Translations under genes and position numbers: made by a program | The notes under the pieces: model-generated | The model's input: only the letters and a program-made list of their open reading frames with translations | Databases searched by the model: none | Told to the model about the DNA's origin: nothing | Origin: Glandiceps talaboti | Taxonomy: Eukaryota > Hemichordata > Enteropneusta > Spengelidae | Reading direction: 5' to 3' | Assembly (NCBI RefSeq): GCF_964340395.1 | Contig: NC_135551.1 | Coordinates: 9,226,379 to 9,290,378 of the forward strand | DNA length: 64,000 bases | Part shown: positions 45,601-57,599 of the stretch, in pieces | How the letters are laid out: every line of letters begins with the position of its first letter | How positions within the stretch are numbered: position 1 is the first letter of the stretch

Positions 45601-47519
45601 TCTCTCTCGCCTATTATGCTTCTATGGGTAGTTCTAATATTTGTTACTTTATCTTAATCTACATTTGGACCATAAGTACTCATTGGTTTACCAAAAATAC
45701 ATACTTTTACCTAGTAATATGAAATTCTGAATAAGCATATTTTTGTTTATCATTATCAATATTATTTTTTGTCCATATAACACTTATACTCCATCACCGT
45801 TATAGTTGTTCTCAAATATTATATTTCTAAAGATGTTATGTGAAGGATTATTAATAAATTCAGATTCTTTCCATGAATAATAATTTCATCAGAACCTGTG
45901 ACTAGCATATCTTTTTCCATCGAATACATAGTAACAAGTTGGCATTGACATCCCTGTTGGGCAATATTTCGGGGTTTTTTTTCCGATTGAACACAAAGTG
46001 TAACATTAACTTTATGCACAATTACCATTATTATGGGATAGAAAGGTTGAATTGAAGAAATTGCCAAAATAATTCAGAGTAAATGTAAAACATTCCTTCA
46101 GTCACTGTTCTTAATCTAATGTAAAGTAATATACTGTACACTTTTATGAAATTACATGCCCATGGATACTTCCGAAATTATTTTCGTGATAGTATTTGAA
46201 TTCTTGTAAGTTGCAAAACTAATGCTTGATGTAATGGTAAAGTATGCTGTCTTCCTCCCAACATTTCATGATAAATCATAATGTGATCTAACAAATTGAG
46301 TTTATGACTATGTTGATAAAAATTGTATATTTCCCTTACAAAACTACCATTATGAATCTTGAAATTCAAACTTGTCAAAACTAGACTGTTAAATATTATA
46401 CGTGCTGCATTAGAACCCATGCGTGCCAAGGTAGGGCTCCTAATGCATCAAGATATGGTAATTGATTTATTACTTACTACTGTCCTTTCAAATGCTCTGT
46501 TCCTATTGCCACTAATTTTGCATTTCTTTCTGGATGCCATTCTTTACCAATCATATCCCTTAACATCACACACACATCACACTTGGTTGTATTAGTTTTC
46601 ATCTAGAAGGAGAAGAAGAAAAAGCTACTTTAGTACAATTTAACCACAACAAATGTATTTCATCATTAATTGATATTATCGGTTATTTATCAAAACTTAA
46701 ACAAGAGCCTTACACTACATCAAAGACAAGGTGTGAGAATATTTATGTACATCTGTAAGTAAGAAGACAATGTAGAGAACACTAACAAAGGTAAATAAGT
46801 GGGCAACTGTAAATACACATAAAGAATGGTGTTAATAATACGTGTATGTGGTCTTGACCTCACCAGAGCCACATCACCTCACTCATAAGTACATTGCATT
46901 TAGAGTTCTCCATTCAACTATCCAACCACTGTGACATCTTTTAATTTACCTCTGTATTCTAATGAACTGTATTATCTGTATTTACCTAGAAATGATTTAG
47001 TACAGTTATGGAAATTTGTTATAATTATCAATTCAACATACTAGAGAATGAAAAATGACATCTGAGCTTCTCTTTTTTTTTACGTTTGCAAAACTTTGTC
47101 ACTTGAGGTACATCCATGTCTAACAGACAAACAGTACATATTAAATGTCTTCTCAGTATAGCAAACATACCTTTGGGATGACTTCATGAACTCATAAAAT
47201 GTGCTCTGTTTTACTGATGTAGCTTTGCACCTTGTCTTATATTCTCTATAAACATCAGCCTTTGAAATACATGGAGGCATATGGATCTTTCCATCTTCCG
47301 GGCTTGCTTCTCCCATTTTTTGATGTGATATATCGGCTGATAAATCCAGTTGCATAGGATGACTTTGGTGATCCCATAAGCTTATGTTGGTTACCATGGT
47401 TGTTGTGTACACCATTCTTTATTTTACGTTTCAGTCTTGCGAATGTGCTTCTGGAAAGTCCCATGATTTTGTACCATGTGTACCTGATTAGCAAAGAAAG
47501 ATATATTTACATACAATAT

Positions 47520-47690
47520 CACCAATGGCATAGCACAACAGTATTTGCCTGTTGCTATGGGCACGGTCTTGTTGCTACTAGTAGTGGCATATTTGTAACT
47601 ATACATATTTTGAGTCTTTATTCACTTGGGTACCCATCCCTGTTATGTTTGTAATATGAATAGTCATTCCACTGTTGCTAAGGGCGTAAT
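47520..47690 (-). repeat. Non-coding repeat R2, inverted copy
   Basis: The reverse complement of the 7895-8140 unit: CCTGTTGCTATGGGCACGGT, then TTATTCACTTGGGTACCCATCCCTG. It lies in an intron of the DUF7869-like gene and abuts repeat R1. Confidence 0.7.
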
Positions 47691-47691
47691 G

Positions 47692-47749
47692 TCCCCACCA
47701 AATACCAAGCCAATCGGTCCTTTTGTTTTTGACTTTACATCATTTACAT

Positions 47750-47787
<38 letters not shown>

Positions 47788-47862
47788 CATTGTGTGTGTG
47801 TTAATGTCATTTCACCATGACTATAGCACTAGTGAACCTCAGTTTAGTTGTGCTAAAGAGAG
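47692..47862 (+). repeat. Dispersed CA-bearing repeat R1, copy
   Basis: Begins AATGTCCCCACCAAATACCAA exactly as at 20950. It contains a CA run (47751-47785) and ends AGTGAACCTCAGTTTAGTTGTGCTAAA. Confidence 0.8.
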
Positions 47863-48599
47863 AGTGGTGTTCACTAACTTATACTTGAAACTTTTACAAA
47901 TATTTTTGATGGGTAATGTTTGAGTTGGACATGTTATTCGATTACAATGTAGACAGACATCTGATAGGGGTATACCTGACCTATGGTGTATACAGCAACA
48001 TCACTTCACATGTATCATATATGCTCACTGCTTTGTAAGATACTAGCAGCTGTACAGTAAATGCATGAATCAGTTTTTGTAGCTGAACTATTTGTTCTCT
48101 ACAGAAACAAAACAACCACACAAATCGCTGCACAGTCTAAAGTTTCAAAGTTTTTCATTCATTTAAGATGGTACTCAGCAATAAATTCATGTGCAGTACC
48201 AGTAACAGATCATACTCACGCACGCAAACCTTGGTCCCATGAATCCTAAATGGCAGTCCATTTATGCCCTCTTCTTTTTTGGACAAGTGGCAACTTCTGT
48301 AGTTTTCAAGCAACCAGACCTGCCGATTAGATACCCTGTGGCTCACTAGTGATAATGACATCATACTCACTGACCATTGTAAAACAGTTACTACGTGAAC
48401 ATTTGCAGTTCATTTCTGTTAACACCTTCCTTATGTCATCATTTACAAGGGATGCTCTATAAGTCTGTTTGAAACCTGAAATAAGAAAATTAGGTTAGTG
48501 TCTAGAACATTAAAATTAAAAAAAAGTCATACAGATTGATTTGAGTGCCAGTGATTTGGTCTAGATCTACTGAACCTATTTACAATGGTCGATTCCGGG

Positions 48600-49740
48600 T
48601 AACAGTTCTCACAGTGTTATCCGATGTTGAGAACTTTGTCCAGATGGAAATGGACATCAAAAGCTCCCTGGGATTCCTCAGCTATCCGGGCTAGCGCATG
48701 GGTAGCTGTCATCAGTGTCATGATTGACTGACTAGGCCCACCAAGTATACCTATGGCTCCTGTCACCGAGGCGGCACAAGAAGATCTGGGTGGATCGGTG
48801 ACCTGTATGGGTCGCACCTCCGTAGCAGGGCTCCTACAGATGTCTGACAACCAGAGCTGCCAAACATCCACAGGAACTCTGTCCTCTGCACGGGGGATAT
48901 GACTCCCAACAGGATTAACAGGACCCGCCAATGAATGAGGACAGCTGGAGATGATTGAGGCTGCAGAGTGAATGCAAGGGTGGCATCCATCCAACCTCCT
49001 TACACAGCTGCCCCCTAAATGCCGGGTACCAGTCACCTACCTCCGCAGATACTGGAAGGAAGGCCTGGCCAACCTTCAATAAGTAGTCAAGCAAGTTATT
49101 GGCAGGGCTCATCGAATCACCACCGACAATTCACCCGTGGAGCACTACAATGGCTTGGAGAGCACCCTGGCGTCAAAGTCGGCCTTGTGACCCCAGAGTG
49201 CCGTCGGGAGATGGTGCTTAAAAACATGCTATTTAAGCGTTTTTGTCTCCTTGCGACACTGGCACGAGCTGGCAACGATTTCACGTGGCCAGAAGAAGCA
49301 ACACCGGAGCCCTCCAGACCGATGGCACCGAAGGGATCCCCTGGGTAGAAACGAGGTGTTTCCTCCTCTGGAGGGGCGGTTGGGACCGACAAGACCATCA
49401 TTTTGGTCTAAATGTCTGTCCCAGCCCACTCCCCAGAGGTAGAGGTTGCACCCTGGCCTTCCCCTCGGAAAGATGGACCTTAGCGGTGAGAGGTGCTGGT
49501 GCTGCCTGTCGTCCTCTGCTTGGGTGCTTCAGCTTCCCAACTGTTGAGGTGGATACCTCTGCTTCCGCAGGGATGAAGGTGGACACAGCACCTGCCCTAC
49601 AGCCTCCACTCCCCTGACTGGTCCCTTTTCCTTTCGACCGCCCTTTGGCAGTCTCCTGGAAAGGGACAGCCCGGGTCTGGGTTGCTGCAGGGGCTCGGCA
49701 CCTCCTACGCTTTCGGAGCACAGAAAAATGCTGAAAAACA
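48600..49740. other. GC-rich island with decayed element-like ORFs
   Basis: Base composition is clearly richer in G and C than the flanks, and long overlapping open frames exist on both strands. The minus-strand frame 49036-48617 ends in HALARIAEESQGAFDVHFHL, where the H-F-H-L-D string resembles the metal-binding start of TatD-type hydrolases. I have a weak memory of this motif in repeated invertebrate element proteins. The plus-strand frame 49019-49348 is similarly open without a known domain. It is probably an inserted mobile element of different origin; the product is unresolved. Confidence 0.4.
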
Positions 49741-49958
49741 AGACCCAGAAGCTAGTTCTGTACAGCAATTTGAATTTTCCGCATTTGCATAGATTAGCCA
49801 TAATCTTCTCTATATATAGGGCAGTTCTGTGTATAAACTGTTCCCAAGACAAGCTGTAGATGGATATGACGTTCAACCAGTTAACGAAGTATCTCAACGC
49901 AGTGAATAGGCTGCAAAGATAATATACTTTTCTATTTCATTTCATGTCATAGGATCCG

Positions 49959-52900
49959 ATGCCTCATCAACCTACAGCGCCTCCAGATGGTGGCTATGGA
50001 TGGGTGGTGGTTATTTCAGGAATGATAGTAATGGTTTTTAGCGGCAGCATATTTCACACCAGTGGGGTCTTTCTAGTAGAGTTTGTGGAATATTTTCAAC
50101 ATGGAGTTGAAAAAGCTGCATGGATTGGAGCATTTAGTGGAGCGATTTGCAATGCTTCGGGTAAATATTACACATTTCAAATTGGCTTAAGGGCAGGAAT
50201 ATGACAACTAACCTTAAAGACAATTTGATATACATGCAAATAAAATATTGACTGGGGTGATTTTTTGAGTTAAAGTTTTCTACAGAGGAATGGTTAACAC
50301 TTGCTACTGACAGACCTCACACCTAGTACTCGCCGATCAGATGCAATGCACAGACGGTTCGATCACATACAGCTAACAGAAAATGATGTTGTTTTGGTGT
50401 TTCTCTCATAACCTGTCACTTTTTACACACCATCAGGAAACTCCTAATGCAAAACAAAAAATTACTTAGGTGCCTTGCACTGTGGGGATGTAGAAGTAGT
50501 CAAGTTGATTGTTGATTATCAGTTAGAAAATAAATAATGAAGCTTAAAATCATCAAGACTAGTCCTTGTGTAATGTTTTCATTAGAAACCGGTTTTACTG
50601 CACTGTAAAAAGAATATATAGCAATGCTTATCACTGTTTAATGTGAATGAGCAAGGAATCATGCATGCTGTGTTGTGTTGTGTTGTGTTGTGTTGTGTTG
50701 TGTTGTGTTGTGTTTCTGTTATTGTTAGTCTACAGTTGAAATACGTTTATCTTTGTGTCAGAAACGCAATGTCCCAGTAGTCAAACACCAAACCAATACC
50801 ATTTTATCTGTAAATTAGTATACGTAGCCATATGCTCCACCAACTATACTAACAACACTGTAAGACGATTCATGGTGTGCATCAGTATAAACGGAGATAA
50901 AAACTACATTGGGTCATTGCCATGTGTTTGGGTGAATTAGTATATATGTGAATACATTACCATAGCTATGAATAATTTGCCACTACTTTGAATAAATTAG
51001 CAAGTATTTGAATACATTAAAATATATTAGGAGTTTCATGCGAATATTTTGACGCAAGCACAAACTTTTATTGTGTCAAATGAACTTCAAAACAGTGTGC
51101 TATTTTGCAGAAGTTGACTAAAAGTAATAAATCTTAGAATCATGAAAGAAAGTCTAATTTAAAATGGCTCTTTTCTAATTATTTAACTGTGACCACTATC
51201 AGTATAACTATACTTTAGACCTAATTGTGAGTATTTGTTGTCGTTTGTAATAAGTGCCACCACAAAAGTTATACCATCACGAAGTAAATGGCAGTCATTC
51301 TGTCATGTCACTCATATGTTCCTTTGTTCATGCCCGTTGGTCATCAATTTGATATTGCCTAATTGAATAGTTAAACCAAATGCAATTTTCGCCGGCATAC
51401 ATTCGCAGACGTCAAATTCTATTGCAATGATGAACTATAAATTAGGTGTTACCATTGTTAACTGAACACTAAACGAAAAATAAAAATAAATGGGAATGAT
51501 TTCTTGTTAATCTAATCACAAGACAAAGACCAGTATACCCAGCAACGTAGGAAAATATGAGATAGTGTTTTCTTAACATAAAACAATTTTACTATCAATT
51601 ATTTGATAGGTCCACTAGCGGCTGCGTTAACAAAGAAGCTAGGGACGCGTATTGTTGTGATGATTGGTGGTTTTCTTTGCTCACTTGGTATAATTCTGTC
51701 CGTATTTGCGCAGTCACTACAAGTGTTGTATTTTACCTTTGGAATACTGGTTGGTAAGTCTCCAATTTATAAGAATAGTCGGATAACTAACATTTCCCAT
51801 CACACAGACACTTGGTCTCGTCAGAATTTCGATTTAGTTAGTTTGAAATTTTATTTTACTTTATTTTTTTTTGAGGAGAAATTTCTCCAAAGCTAAGACA
51901 AGATGTTCGTCGGTGAAGTACCCGAACACAATATGCAGACTGCACTGTTCAAAACAAAGACCTGGTTTCTCCAGAATGGGATCATAAAAAATGACCAGAG
52001 ATACTTTGCAAAACAAAAAAGTACATGGATAAGTAAATTCTCACATATTTTACCTGTTATGAAAAAAATACATGTTTCGGGTCTGTAGTTTAAACTAGGG
52101 TCGATCGGGTTATCGGAAGCACCCGTTTTTTTTTTTATTTGGCCTAATAACGTATTTCGTAACGGCCACTTTTAACCACGTAGATATCTTGCTATTTATA
52201 AATACAACTATGTTTTCGATGTTTCTAATAAGCTTACCAATGTTTTAATTAATATAACGACTTTAGAGAGTATTATCAAATATCTCGTTTTTGCCGCTGT
52301 ACGTCTCTAAAGGCCATTGATATCTCCCTACACATTGGCAAAAATACCATAAATTTCTATTTGTGCTATTTATTTCAGGTTTCGGATTAGGACTTCCTGT
52401 GGTAGCAAATGTCGTATTGATAAATAAATACTTTAATAAGAGGCATGCTATCGCCAATGGACTATTCTTTACCGGCGTCTCAATTGGGATTCTACTTTCC
52501 CCACCCCTTTTCCATATGCTAATTGAAATCTACGGGTGGAGGGGTGCCATGTTGATAATTGGTGCGATGAATGCGAATGTTATCGTATGTGGAGCACTGA
52601 TGAAACCATACAAAAACGTCGAATTACAGAAAAATACGTCATTAAAGAAAGTGACTTTAACTGACAATAACTGCGTTAACGTTAGTTGTGCGAGTCACAA
52701 TGATACGGAAGTCTCTGTACACTCCAGCAAGACTCGACCAGCTCATCAACAGCAAGATGCAACTCTCTCCGAAGAACAACCAAATTGTGATCTTGCTCAT
52801 GAAGATACCCACAGTACATGTAGTTCAACTGATAAAAACATCGCTATTGTTGCCAAGTGTAAAAGAAGGCCACGCATGAAGCACAACATATACATTTTCA

Positions 52901-55124
52901 TCTCTTTTATTGGTCTTCACCTTTTTGTAAGGAAGCCAAGCTTTTCATTCATATGTTTTGGACAGTTTCTAGAAGGATTCGGTAACGGTACAGCGCTTTC
53001 ACATCTTATTGCCCGTGCTATCACCTCTGGTACATCAAAGTTCGACGCAACTCTATTACTGACACTTTTTGGATGTGGCGGATTGTTAGGGCGACTTCTC
53101 AATGGATTCATGATAAATCTAAAAATAATATCCCCTACACGACTTCTTGGTTTGGCAATAATTGTATACGGTCTTACTATCCTGGCCAATCCTTTGACGG
53201 ATGTCTACGGCGTTTTGGCAACATTGGCTGCTGTACTAGGATTATCACAGGGAGTTTACCAAGCTCTAATACCAGTCAGTCTGAGGGAATGTGTTGGTGA
53301 GAAAGACGTTGGTATGGCGTTGGGGTTGGACTACTTTTGTATGGGTATTGGCTACCTGCTTGGTCCACCTTGTTCTGGTAAGCCAGCAAAAGATAAAGAA
53401 TATTAGTTAGTGTGATTACATCAACAAGATACGCCTGTTCTTGCTAAATTTAGAATATATTCCAAATTCCTGAACATTTATTTAAAAGATGTTTCGAAAT
53501 GCAAAGATGTTGAGTCTGTTTATTCATGTTTACTATGCTATTAGGTAGTAAGATTAGTCTATGCCATAAGGTTCTTGATTCCAATATAATTTGTAAGAAT
53601 ACATGATATATCATCATAAACACAAACGATACAGTACAGCCGAAGCTTTGTGCATCCAGCTCTTGCATCACAACATTGGGTATTACTCGAATCAATGTGA
53701 ACTGTGATAAGTGCAATGCTACTGAGATTGTTTTGCTGAGACAAAAGCATGCATACATACATACATGCATACATACATACATACATGCATACATACATAC
53801 ATACATACATACATACATACATACATGCATGCATGCATGCATGCATGCATGCATACATACGCACGCACGCACGCGCACACACACACACATACATACATAC
53901 ATACATACATACATACAACAGGCATTGCAACAAAAGTTATGGAATTTGTAACTAATACTGTATATATGCAAAACCCACGTGCACATTGTATAACCAATGA
54001 TTTACACACATACACGCATATATGGGAAGGGGAGTGTAGCTGTGTTTACTAATTTTTGACGTATTATTTTGAAAATATTTGTGTTGTGAGTATTAGAAAG
54101 AATGGAGAACCTTTCTGATATTGAAATCAGAGCTGATATATTCGGAAAGTATCGATTTAATAGCCGGCACAGTGTGAATATGAACTCTAATAATGTACTT
54201 GTTGTGGATGTAAGATAATAGTTTTATTTTGTCCATCAGTAGTATTTCGAAAAACGTCTTGAGATAAAATGTCCAATGAAGTGATAGATATCTGACGTTT
54301 CAGATTAACCCTTCTATGAGCTAAAGCCTAACATTACTGAAAGTGTAGGAAATCTAGAATGTTAAGGAAATTTCAAGGACAGAATTCTGGTGGGTAGGTT
54401 AGTGTCATATTTCAGGGGGAGGGGACGGGGTATACGCAAGCTTTCTTAGCTAATAAAGTGAAACTAAGGAAACACAATTCTTATCTGGAGACTGTAAACA
54501 CTTACAATCCTTATATGAAGACTAAACCAATACAATACTTATATGAAGACTAAACACTTACAATTCTTATATGAAGACATAAACACTTACAATTCGTATA
54601 TGAAGACTAAACACTTACAATTCTTATATGAAGACTAAACACTTACAATTCTTATATGAAGACTAAACACTTACAATTCTTATATGAAGACTTGACACTT
54701 ATAATTCTTATATGAAGACTATAAAAGTTTCACACATTGAATGTAGAACAGAAACGGACTAAGTTATAACAGTTGTGAGTCTTATACTTCAAAAATTACC
54801 TTCATCGATTTAACCGATGAAACACATTATTATAAAGTCATTCACATATCTCACAGTATGATATGTCTCACATAAATACTGTTTCTCTACTTTGTTTGAC
54901 ACATTACAGGTTGGCTGTTTGACGTCACTGGTAACTACACTTTGGCTTTCTTCGTGACTGGCGCAATGGTTATTATAGGTGGCATACTTATAGTGTTTTC
55001 ACCGTATGTCGGATCGTGTAATGTCAAACGTTGCAAGAAATATAAATACAACATGCGTGATTCAACAGTTGAGTTGGCGGTGGTGGATTCTGTGTCAACA
55101 GTCTCCGTGGACACAACAAGATGA
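49959..55124 (+). CDS. Monocarboxylate transporter-like protein (SLC16 family), complete
   Basis: Four coding exons: 49959-50160, 51610-51753, 52379-53377 and 54910-55124. All three introns are GT-AG and split a glycine codon after its first base (G|GT), giving 519 residues. Residues 8-13 read PDGGYGWVVV, the SLC16 signature at the start of helix 1. Twelve hydrophobic helices follow in two blocks, with a long hydrophilic central loop between helices 6 and 7 (about residues 200-270, ending KCKRRPRMKH), as usual for the family. GCGGLLGRLLNGF is the family's loop 8-9 motif. The ATG follows an acceptor-like TCATAG, so a 5' untranslated exon probably lies upstream. SLC16 proteins are 12-helix major-facilitator carriers in the plasma membrane. 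Proton-linked carriers move lactate and pyruvate; others move thyroid hormone, aromatic amino acids or creatine. The substrate cannot be fixed here. No frameshift is seen. Confidence 0.9.
50161..51609 (+). other. Intron 1 of SLC16-like gene
   Basis: Begins GTAAATATT and ends TTTGATAG. It includes a TGTTG pentanucleotide run (50668-50713) and otherwise unstructured AT-rich sequence. Confidence 0.7.
50668..50713. repeat. TGTTG pentanucleotide repeat
   Basis: About nine units in tandem in the first intron of the SLC16-like gene. Confidence 0.9.
53748..53918. repeat. Compound CATA/CATG/CACG microsatellite
   Basis: About 170 bp of alternating CATACATA, CATGCATG and CACGCACG blocks in intron 3 of the SLC16-like gene. 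Open frames on both strands (poly Tyr-Ile-His-Thr or Met-Tyr-Val-Cys) are artefacts. Confidence 0.95.
54473..54724. repeat. 28-bp minisatellite, about nine copies
   Basis: Unit ACAATTCTTATATGAAGACT plus AAACACTT, tandem from 54473 to 54724. Inner copies are nearly identical and the edges degenerate. It lies in intron 3 of the SLC16-like gene, about 190 bp before the last exon. Confidence 0.9.
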
Positions 55125-55696
55125 AATGAATAAATGTCAATCGAGATTACACACACGATTACAGACAGTATATTCAACTTGAGATATATATCTTTTTATC
55201 AGTTATTTTCAGTAGATATGCATGGTGATATTATATACGTTGATATAGGTTTATTGGTGGACATAGGTTAGTGTTCACAGCCGAAATTAATGCTAATGTC
55301 GGATACGTATGTGCTTGCCTTCGGCTGGGGTATTATCAGGATAATGGCCATGATCACAATCCCTTGAGCAGGGAACAAATCGGGATATTGCCCTTGCTAC
55401 CACATGTTTGTATTTAAATAAAAAACCAAAGCTTGTTAGCAATGAAATCTACATATTATAACAAACTTTAGCATATAAAAATACGGATTTCAGATTTTTA
55501 CAAGATAACAGTGATATGCTTTGTCCATCCTGGCACAGAACACATCGTTCTTAAAGTGGGTTTGCAAAAGCCTTCGTATATAGATATAAGCGACAGTTAT
55601 TTTATCACAAGTAGAAACTATTACCTTGTCCAAACATTTCATCTAGATATGATTGAGTTTTTCAGTGAAGTGAATGTTTTCACCAGGTGTTAAACT
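55125..55696. other. 3' flank of SLC16-like gene
   Basis: AATAAATG at about 55127, just after the stop, may be part of a polyadenylation signal, and AAATAAAAAACC at 55417 is another candidate. No gene is recognised. Confidence 0.4.
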
Positions 55697-56005
55697 GGCT
55701 ATATGGATGAGCATTTGGTATTTATTTCCGATTGTTTAATTTAGTAAACAGTATTATCATGGCTTCCTACTTGACAAATCAATGGGACAGACAATTGACA
55801 AAGTCTGTTTGTAACTCAATACATATGCAAAAAACTAAAAAAAGTTAAGTTTATTGTAGGTACAATGACAAAGAATTTACATATTTGTCGGTCTTTTGCA
55901 ATTCATTCAGTTACAGACAAAGACTTAGTATATGTTGTTTCACAGTGAGTAACACGCCATGATAAAAAAAAATATTATCTAAAATAAATACCAATCCTAA
56001 TCCAC
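55697..56005 (+). repeat. 300-bp direct duplication, copy 1
   Basis: Shares TATATGGATGAG/CATATGGATGAG, TTATCATGGCTTCCTAC, TTGACAAAGTCTGT, GTTACAGACAAAGA/GTTACAAACAAGGA, GCCATGATAAAA and AAATAAATACC with 56453-56745, in the same order and orientation. Confidence 0.75.
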
Positions 56006-56452
56006 ATATGGCCACTTGGCATCACGTGTTTATGCCAAGGACATCGGATTGGATAACCTGATCGTATGCATAACATGAGATGAAAACATTCGGTCCACTG
56101 AAAAAATCAATCGAGTTTAGACAATATATTTGGACAGGGTAATATTCCTACCTATGATAAAATGACCTTCATTTATGTTATGAAACCAAGCTGATGAATG
56201 TCTATGGATTTTTCGTACAGATGTTACTGAAAAATATTTACAAAATGCAAAATACACACGTTTATACACGAATTAATAATCTAGTTATCACGTCATATTC
56301 CGAGCAATATTATATCCGAACACCATTGAATGTATAGGACAAGGCGGCTCATGATCACGTACACACCGGAACTTTCCCTTTCTGTACATGTATGTATCAT
56401 TTTTTAGCATCACTTATACACCATAAATTATATGGACATTCCTTCAAGTGGT

Positions 56453-56745
56453 CATATGGATGAGGCTTGGGAACTGATTTTTTATTTTTTATTTATAAAT
56501 CAATTTTATCATGGCTTCCTACGTGAGAAATCACTGTGAAACTACATTGACAAAGTCTGTGTTTTTAACTCAGTACATTGCAAAATCTAAAGCTAAAGAA
56601 AAAAAGGTGTGTGAGAGGTTTGTCATTCTATGTTTCAAAATTTATTGAGTTACAAACAAGGATTTGACATATGTAGTTTCACGTTGAGTTTTCAAGTTGG
56701 AAGCCATGATAAAATAGAAATTAAAAATCCGAAATAAATACCCAG
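56453..56745 (+). repeat. 300-bp direct duplication, copy 2
   Basis: Partner of 55697-56005, about 750 bp downstream. It is non-coding, between the SLC16-like gene and HACE1. Confidence 0.75.
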
Positions 56746-57321
56746 AATAAAAACTAGGTGTGTGACCATTTTTTTCTGGTATGCTGATCTAGAGCTATAG
56801 GAAAGGTTGGTCCTCAATAAAAGAATGATCCCATGTAATTGGCATGGCTGTGCATTGACAAAACAACACTGATATGAGAACATGAGATAATTTCCCCCAA
56901 AATTGATGATCTGCAATAAATAGCTAAAATAATTTCCACTTTTTCCAGGCTGCAAATGGAAAAATAAAATTATGTATTTAAGCTTATTCCGATTGGGAAT
57001 TTATTGCAGTATTGTAGTATCAATTCGTTTTTGAATAAATAAAAATAATGGTAAGTTGTTAGACAAGTAAACTTTCAAACGCCGCCAATGTTGTTCAAGT
57101 TCCACTTTTCATGTTTACTTTCTGGTCGTTGTTTTTATAAGTTATAACAGGTAAACTGTAAAAATGTTTGAACTGTATCATTTAAAATCGTTGCTCTGAG
57201 AAGTCACTATGGTTGAAAGAAAATCAAACATTTTGTCCACATGTCAGTATACAACAGTGCCCTCTATCATGTCTATATCAGACTGGCATTTGAGGAAATA
57301 GCGAACAACTATTAAACATAA

Positions 57322-57336
57322 GATGGCGCCGTCCTA
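57322..57336 (+). promoter_or_regulatory. YY1-type element upstream of HACE1
   Basis: CATAAGATGGCGCCGTCC contains AAGATGGCGCC, close to the AAGATGGCGGC YY1 consensus, about 265 bp before the HACE1 start codon. The surrounding 57250-57600 is richer in CG than the flanks, consistent with a promoter. No experimental support is available. Confidence 0.4.
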
Positions 57337-57599
57337 TGAATAGACGCTTACTAATCTTTCATATATTCTTGACTCAATTGATGCGATGGGTAGGAATTGA
57401 TAGGTATATCATTAACATAATAATCTACATTGTTAATGTACCAGACCGTGGCTATGATTATTTCGACATAACTACTACTCGGAGATACAACGCCCGACTT
57501 CTCTGTTAGCTGTTGACAGCTGAGCGATCGTCTTCGATGCGTTGATTCGGTTCGTTGTTTACCTCCCGTTTAAAAGCCCACCACAGCAGAGCATAACAA

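Larger units (their letters stand above)
42622..48475 (-). pseudogene. Multi-exon DUF7869-like transposase-type gene with frameshifts
   Basis: Minus-strand exons with good splice signals run in order. 48475-48374 encodes VNDDIRKVLTEMNCKCSRSN. 48319-48224 encodes ENYRSCHL and FRIHGTKVC. 47483-47171 encodes KIMGLSRSTFARLKRKI and CISKADVYREYKTRCKATSV, ending CAAAG|GTATGT. 46602-46481 encodes NTTKCDVCVMLRD. 45621-45475 encodes TTSIILDGMDQNKSSLPHF, ending CCAAAG|GTAATA. About 44184-44023 encodes TIYIQLDNSRRENKKQFFFG. 43446-43204 encodes VTFLMVGHTYGDIDQTFSLV and IELHNHSTPHQF. 42925-42622 encodes FYKEKGIALMQTKMWSG and continues to the end. The D-G-M-D-Q, Q-L-D-N and VGHT-(H/Y)-x-D-I-D-Q motifs are those of the DUF7869-type, RNase-H-fold transposase-like family. 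Frameshifts near 47315 and 43335 and one unresolved junction argue for a pseudogene or sequencing errors. One expected short exon near 44755 is not placed. Confidence 0.6.

Noticed and set aside
49398-49721. 107-codon minus-strand Arg/Ala/Pro-rich frame
   Set aside because: High-GC sequence suppresses stop codons on all frames; biased composition without a domain.
50280-50370. tRNA-like B box (GGTTCGATC) near 50351
   Set aside because: No matching A box or cloverleaf could be drawn; likely chance or a very old SINE.
52917-53189. 90-codon minus-strand frame
   Set aside because: Antisense shadow of the large SLC16-like exon 3.
53450-54052. Several long overlapping open frames on both strands across a CATA/CATG repeat
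   Set aside because: They are translations of a microsatellite (Tyr-Ile-His-Thr, Met-Tyr-Val-Cys repeats), not genes.
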